Shown one piece after another: positions 58,792-64,000 of a stretch of DNA of 64,000 nt (within the stretch, counting starts at the first letter, position 1; the number at the start of each line of letters is the position of its first letter). Source of the stretch: Chlamydoabsidia padenii. Lineage: Eukaryota; Mucoromycota; Mucoromycetes; Mucorales; Cunninghamellaceae. The position numbers were made by a program, and so were the translations under genes. Location: the NCBI GenBank assembly GCA_025330725.1, contig JAIWND010000068.1, positions 1-64,000 on the forward strand, given 5' to 3'. The notes under the pieces are model-generated. The model did no database searches and was not told where the DNA came from. It worked only from the letters and a program-made list of their open reading frames with translations.

Positions 58792-60657
58792 ATGCAGTTA
58801 AAAAACGGCAAGTCTAAAAGCGACAACGGACCTCGTGAAGGGTATCCTACATGGGAAGACGACGAATATGGACAAATCGTTGACGATGTGAAACGGATCT
58901 ACAAAACCAAAATTAAACCATTAGAAGTGACCTACAACTTTGAAGGTAAGAACTGAATGGCGTGTAAATGTTGTTACTAACCTTTTTAATAATGTATAGG
59001 ATTCCATTCTTCTCCGTTGACTGATGCTGACATTGAAGCCAAACCCATTGTTTTACTCATTGGCCAGTATTCTACCGTAAGTAGATCCAGTCATTTCTAT
59101 AACATAAAAGTAATTAACCAAGTGTCTCCAACTCTTTAGGGCAAAACGACTTTTATCAAGTACTTACTAGACAAGTCATATCCTGGTGAACATATTGGTG
59201 TGGAACCAACAACCGATCGCTTTGTGGCAGTAATGAACGGGGACGAAGATCGTGTGATCCCAGGAAATGCCGCTGCCGTCAACCAACAACTCCCCTTCCA
59301 AGGACTCAACCGATTTGGCCAAGCCTTCCTGTCACGTTTCCAAGTCTCACAAACCAACTCTCCAGTACTAGAAAACATGACGATCATTGACACACCGGGG
59401 ATTTTGGCCGGGGACAAGCAACGAATCGAACGAGGATACGACTTTACCGAGGTGATCGACTGGTTTGCACAACGAGCGGATTTGATTCTCTTACTCTTTG
59501 ATTCTCACAAGCTGGATATATCGAATGAATTCAAACTGGCCATTCATTCCTTGCGTGGACAAGAAGAAAAGATACGGGTGGTGCTGAACAAGAGCGATAT
59601 GGTCAGTCAACAACAACTTATGCGGGTATATGGTGCCATGATGTGGTCACTGGGTAAAGTGGTATCTACTCCCGAAGTCATGCGGGTGTACTTGGGCTCC
59701 TTTTGGACGGATAAACCACCGAATTGTTTCGATGATTGTCGTGCCCTCATTGAAGCGGAATCGAAGGACTTGCTTAGGGATCTCAAGAACTTGCGTCGGA
59801 ATGCGGCTATTCGAAAGGTGAATGATATTGTCAAACGGGCTCGCACTGCTAGGGTAAGTATGAACCAGAAGGCATTGACTTGGAACTGACCTAATCCATT
59901 TACTCTTCTCTTCTTCTTTTTTTCTTTTTTAGGTACATGCTCTGATTATCGGACACCTCAAAAAAGAGATGCCATCCATGTTTGGGAAAAAGAAGAAAAG
60001 TGCTAAACTACTCGATAACCTTGATGTGGAATTCCAAAAGATACAACAACGACATCATCTACCCAGTGGTGACTTCCCTGATCCTGAAAAATTCAAGCAT
60101 AACCTCTCACTATACAACATGGATAAATTCAAAACTCTCAACAAGGATTTATTATACAAAGTGGATGATGTAAGTACGGGGTGGGGTAATAATTCATATG
60201 CGGTCAAACTCACTCTCTTTGCGGGGGGGGATACTAGGCATTATCAACTGATTTACCTCAAGTCATGTCCAAATTCCCTACTGGAAATCCCGAACTAGCC
60301 GAATCACAGCGAAACCCATTTGACATTGAAGAAGACAAACCTTTGGCGGACGGAGAATTACCAGCTTCCTTTTGGTACTTTGCCTCAATCGACAAGAACA
60401 GTTATAATCCTCTCTTCCAGTCATTACACCCTCGGGATGGTAAAATCAGTGGGAACGCCGTGAAACCGGTGTTGATGGAAAGTGGGCTATCAAACGATCA
60501 GTTGGCAAATATTTGGCGATTGGCGGATTGGGATGCGGATGGGTATATGGATTTGGATGAATTCTCGGTGGCGATGCATTTGATCACGGCGGGGCAACGG
60601 GGGGCTCACTTGCCTGATAAACTGCCGTCTACCCTCATGCCTTCTCGAAAGGTTTAG
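58792..60657 (+). CDS. EHD-family dynamin-like ATPase with C-terminal EH domain
   Basis: Membrane-remodelling ATPase of endocytic recycling. Exons give MQLKNGKSKSDNGPREGYP, an EHD N-terminal helix (YGQIVDDVKRIYKTKIKPLE), a G-domain with P-loop LIGQYSTGKTTFIKYLL, switch GVEPTTDRFVAVM, DTPGILAGDKQR and the NKSD motif (RVVLNKSDM). Helical parts (VYLGSFWTDKPPNCFDDCRA, RARTARVHALIIGHLKKEMP) follow, then PNPFDI-type linker (QRNPFDIEEDKP) and an EH domain (SFWYFASIDKNSYNPLFQSL, GLSNDQLANIWRLADWDADG, YMDLDEFSVAMHLI) with an EF-hand loop DWDADGYMDLDEF. The layout matches animal EHD1-4. About five introns. Confidence 0.95.
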
Positions 60658-60890
60658 ATACTTGCTTTTTTTTTTTTAATACATACTTTTTAGTTTATAA
60701 CATCTTACTCTTAATCATTTACATAATACTATTGAAAAATAAAAACGTTAACTGTTTCTCACTTTGAAAATGTTGGTTTGCTTTTTTTTTTTTTTGGGAT
60801 CCTGTATGGTAACTTTTTGGACGGAAAAAAAAAGTGATCATCCTATAAACAGTGACACCCTTTGATTATAGACACCATAAATAACCAGTC

Positions 60891-60937
<47 letters not shown>

Positions 60938-61009
60938 TCGATATTGCATGACGAATTTATGCAAGGTGTCAATCAAGCCAAAAAGACATTCATGCGAAAT
61001 TTAAATCCC
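60658..61009. other. EHD 3' flank with A/T homopolymer block
   Basis: A 3' trailer, then poly(T)-poly(A) at about 60891-60934, which is nearly self-complementary. A TTTAAATCCCG box at 61000-61010 abuts the integrase fragment. Confidence 0.5.
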
Positions 61010-61273
61010 GACAAAACACTTTTGGAGTAAATTTAACTTGGAAGTAGGAACATGTTTCACATCCAATGCCCATTGTTGAAATGGTTTCGATCCAATCGGT
61101 ACAGGATGTAACAACTCTTTCATTTTCTTAGGTCCACTGGTTTGACATCTAGGGCAGTTTTTAAGATAATCTTCAATGTCTTTGGCCATATTATCCCAAT
61201 TATAATATCTTGACACCTCGAACAATATGTTCCTGAAACCCATATGTCCACCTAAAGGGTGTGCATGATGCAT
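61010..61273 (-). pseudogene. Ty3/gypsy integrase zinc-finger fragment
   Basis: The minus strand reads MHHAHPLGGHMGFRNILFEV, YYNWDNMAKDIEDYLKNCPR, CQTSG and LHPVPIGSKPFQQWALDVKH. This is the H2C2 (HHCC) zinc-binding N-domain of a retroviral-type integrase, continuing to the first catalytic Asp region (WALDVKH). It stops there, with no catalytic core after it on this strand. Confidence 0.85.
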
Positions 61274-61339
61274 CTTGAGTTATTGTTTGTTAAAGGGGTG
61301 GGCATCCCCAAGGAAAGCTGAAAAGAATTTAAAAAAGCT

Positions 61340-62200
61340 CTTTTATATGGCGTGAAAAAGAAAAAATCAGATGATCAAACCCCATGCATTGTCAAATTAT
61401 TACAATCTTATACAGGACATTGGCCATCACAGTTCGCATTAATGAAATGACGCCTATAGGAAGCCAGTCGGGCTAAAATTTGCCCTAATCGACGAAAAAT
61501 TAAAATTTACTCTCGATATATAATAGCGGGGGTTGAATATTAAACGAAATGGGTAGAAGCACGGGCTAATTGATATCAAACATCTGCAAAAGTAGCTAGT
61601 TTTATTTATGAGGATATCATCATCCGACATGACTGTCCCCACATTATCATCACTGATAATGGTAAACCTTTCATTAGCGAACTGATAAAGAAAAATGCAG
61701 CGGATCATAAGATGATGTGGGACCAATATCTACCAGCAGCATTATTTGATTATTGAACAATCAAACAAGAAGCCATTAAGCATTATCCCCCCCTTTTTTC
61801 ACATATGGATATCACCCTAAAACACCGTATAATTGTATACATGAAATATTTGATTCAACAAAAGCAAGTTATAAGTATCAACTTAACAGAAGGACTAATC
61901 AGGAAATTCATGCATTCAACAAAATTCGACAAGATGCATGCGATTTTATCCAAAGTTCCCAAATTACACAGAAGGCTGCGATCGACAAAAATATTAATAA
62001 TGAACTCCAACAATGGAAGCCATCCTTCAAACTCGGAGACTTGGTAACTCTATTTGTTGGAATCAAGGCAAATTCATGGACGGGAAAGATATCTGATCAC
62101 TGGGAAGGCATATAATAATACATCAATCATTAGGAAACGGGGGGCATACATAATCAAGCTCTATTTACTGTTACCATACATGCGTAACTTTTGTCTTTCG
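61340..62200 (+). pseudogene. Degenerate Ty3/gypsy integrase core and C-terminal region
   Basis: Broken coding sequence on the plus strand. LLYGVKKKKSDDQTPCIV (61340-61400) resembles the linker before the integrase zinc finger. YSRYIIAGVEY-stop-TKWVEARAN (about 61510-61570), ASFIYEDIIIRHDCP and HIIITDNGKPFISELIKK (second catalytic Asp in TDNG) are core. The text then jumps to WDQYLPAALFDY, so the stretch with the third catalytic Glu is missing. Later parts (NELQQWKPSFKLGDLVTLFV, HQSLGNG, GAYIIKL) match the C-terminal domain. Many stops and frameshifts: no functional enzyme. Confidence 0.85.
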
Positions 62201-62429
62201 TGATCTTACATTGGTGCAAGATCTACATCTTTTTTTACTTTTAAATCCCGATTTCCAAATTGGGATTCTTTTTTTTTTCTCTTACATTTGCAAGTACATT
62301 CAAGTACATCCCAAAGGTTGAATCTAAACCAAAAAGGTTCTGGTGCTCACTACTTTATTACATATAAAATATACTATGACGAGGATGATATTTTGCAAGC
62401 CATATTTGGAATTCCAGGTCTAATGGCTT

Positions 62430-62870
62430 GGGCCAATCATATATAGTAATATCTGTACCTCATGGTATATGCACCTCTTGTTATCTGCACCTCTTGTACA
62501 TTGTTGGATGCGCAGTTTTAATTATTAGTATAAATACCCTCCTCTTCCCGCAATTTTATTTTTTTCGATAGTTATCTCTTATTTATTATTTAACTCAATA
62601 AAAGCAGTATAAAAGGACTTCGATCCAACCAAATACTGTCTTATTCTTTTAGTCTCTATCATTCATATAGAGCATATTTATATTTTTTTCAGACTATAAG
62701 TCTTGATTATTTAAATTCCGACACATTTAGTCGTAGATTCTTTATTTCACTCTATTCTATCAAAAAGGTTGAACTTTCACCATAAAAGTTCTGGTGCTCA
62801 CTCTATAAAAATCATACAAAAAGACCAAAAACACATTAGTTACCTATATACATAACATATATAGCCGTAA
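62430..62870 (+). other. Probable 5' LTR / leader of a Ty3/gypsy element
   Basis: Inferred from its place before a primer-binding-site-like TGGTGCTCAC (62878-62887) and gag. It contains TATA-like TATAAATACC (62531) and AGTATAAAAG (about 62605). The plausible ends TG...CA (TGTACCTCAT near 62452; CCGTAACA near 62870) are guesses, since the 3' LTR lies outside the window. Confidence 0.45.
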
Positions 62871-62877
62871 CATATTT

Positions 62878-62887
62878 TGGTGCTCAC
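62878..62887 (+). other. Primer-binding-site-like TGGTGCTCAC (third of three copies)
   Basis: TGGTGCTCAC begins with TGG, as a site pairing with a tRNA 3' CCA would. Identical 10-mers occur at 62341-62350 and 62792-62801, each preceded by (A/G)GTTC. The last copy lies 239 bases before the gag ATG and is the most likely functional site. Confidence 0.45.
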
Positions 62888-63125
62888 TACAGGGGATATC
62901 TTAAACAAATTCAAGTAATATCTCTCTATTCAAACTCCTACCGTACTACTTGGTACCTGGATTATCAAACTCCGCTTTCAAGTTAAATCAAAAAGCTATC
63001 TCTCTATCAAGCGTTATACGCAAGCAAATCTCAAGATTCCAAGGCAACGCCCTTTACCACCGACAAATAAACTTCGATACCAAGCTATACAAGCTTCAAG
63101 ACTATTACAAGAAACCCAAAGCAAG

Positions 63126-64000
63126 ATGACCGAACACACTGTGTTGGCAAACAGCCCCATCTATCCACCCAAAATCAAGCTGATCTCATTCGCTGGATTT
63201 GAAGGTGAAGACTTCCGTACCTTTGAGCAAAGCCTAGATAACTACTTTGCTTTAAACAACATTGCAGACGAAAAACGCATGCTGGTCATCCTCAAGGCGC
63301 AACTCTATCATGCCGCAAGAACTTTTGTGAACAAAGAATTGAAAAAGAAATCCGATCTGACCTATACTCAAGTGATGAAGAAGCTACATGATCACTATAT
63401 CACTCCTGAATTGATCCAGACATACGAATATGCTTTCCATAACATGAAACAAGGCGCACACGAACACCCTAAGACGTTCTACGCTCGTATTGGCGAGGCC
63501 GCTGAATTGGCTGATATTGACAGCGAACCTATGATCCAAAGCCGTCTCCGTGCTGGCCTGAATGAAGCCATACAACAGCATTGTATATCCCTGGGCTGCA
63601 AGAGCATCGAATCTTGGTTAAATGCTGCAGAAGGATACTGGGTTGCTCATCACCCACAACAAGTCAATATGGTTGACAACCCTTTCCACCCAAGAACCAT
63701 GTACCATACCATGGACATACATCAACAGCCTCCATCAAATCTAAATGCAATGACTGATCAAGCATTGGACCTGAAAGATATCACAAAATCTATCCGACAA
63801 ATCATACAACAGGAATTCAACAATTTCTCGAGGAATCAAAATGATGCATATCAACCCCGTCGCAACAATTGCCATGACAACCGACGTCAACGACCTTATC
63901 GATACAACGAAGATGATCTCACAGGTTATGATTTCAAAGGATATACTGGACCCGATTTCCCACCAAAGAATCAGCGACCAAATTACTATGAAAACAATGA
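63126..64000 (+). CDS. Retrotransposon gag (Ty3/gypsy type), cut by the window edge
   Basis: Open for 291 codons from MTEHTVLANSPIYPPKIKLI to the window end with no stop. It has the retrotransposon gag (capsid-like) pattern: FAGFEGEDFRTFEQSLDNYF, EKRMLVILKAQLYHAARTFV, YTQVMKKLHDHYITPELIQT, HEHPKTFYARIGEAAELADI, MIQSRLRAGLNEAIQQHC. A basic Arg/Asn-rich segment (about 63850-63905) suggests the start of the nucleocapsid, but no CCHC knuckle is seen before the edge. Intact frame, unlike the integrase relic upstream, so this may be a young and complete element. Confidence 0.9.
   Translation, partial: MTEHTVLANSPIYPPKIKLISFAGFEGEDFRTFEQSLDNYFALNNIADEKRMLVILKAQLYHAARTFVNKELKKKSDLTYTQVMKKLHDHYITPELIQTYEYAFHNMKQGAHEHPKTFYARIGEAAELADIDSEPMIQSRLRAGLNEAIQQHCISLGCKSIESWLNAAEGYWVAHHPQQVNMVDNPFHPRTMYHTMDIHQQPPSNLNAMTDQALDLKDITKSIRQIIQQEFNNFSRNQNDAYQPRRNNCHDNRRQRPYRYNEDDLTGYDFKGYTGPDFPPKNQRPNYYENN

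Overview
This window looks like nuclear DNA of a filamentous fungus, most likely an early-diverging one of the Mucoromycota/Mucorales type. The genes are split by many short GT-AG introns (about 50 to 100 bases). Intergenic DNA is AT-rich and full of long poly(A)/poly(T) tracts. Coding DNA is rich in CAA/CAG glutamine codons, and the encoded proteins are clearly fungal/opisthokont. I cannot name the genus from sequence alone.

Layout. 1-1492: no gene I can support. 1493-18229: HIR1 histone chaperone, a leucine-rich-repeat protein, a single-pass LEA_2-like membrane protein, a DUF726-like alpha/beta hydrolase, a short eEF1A-like protein with a degenerate GTPase site, a decayed partial copy of a PWWP gene, the SHO1 osmosensor and the CDT2/DTL WD40 protein. 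18579-27317: the PWWP gene itself, the ribosome-biogenesis GTPase LSG1 and the mitochondrial LON protease; the last two are divergent across about 300 bases. 27318-32306: accessory DNA with three tandem repeats of about 240 bases, a broken PEP carboxykinase copy and other unresolved remnants. 32307-60657: housekeeping genes again: a YRB30-like RanGTP-binding protein, TRAPPC8/Trs85, the glutamine-rich mediator subunit MED15, an orphan basic protein, the Pol I subunit RPA34, ubiquilin/DSK2, a Pho80-like cyclin, the pyruvate dehydrogenase component PDX1, a TGL2-like lipase and an EHD ATPase. 60658-64000: Ty3/gypsy retrotransposon DNA, with a broken integrase in pieces on both strands followed by the leader and gag gene of a second element that runs off the right edge.

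The genes do not form a pathway cluster. Most are single housekeeping genes for transcription, chromatin, trafficking and proteostasis.

The strongest unexplained signal is regulatory. An exact 11-base box, CGGGATTTGAA (either orientation), occurs 11 times in 64 kb. Seven copies lie about 70 to 180 bases upstream of a start codon. Near-matches precede several more genes. Related copies lie inside each tandem repeat and in both arms of a foldback element. The box joins an E2F/CDE-like CGGGA to a CHR-like TTTGAA. A second noteworthy item is the 230-residue eEF1A-like protein that has lost the P-loop lysine, the DxxG motif and domains II and III while keeping a clean spliced reading frame.
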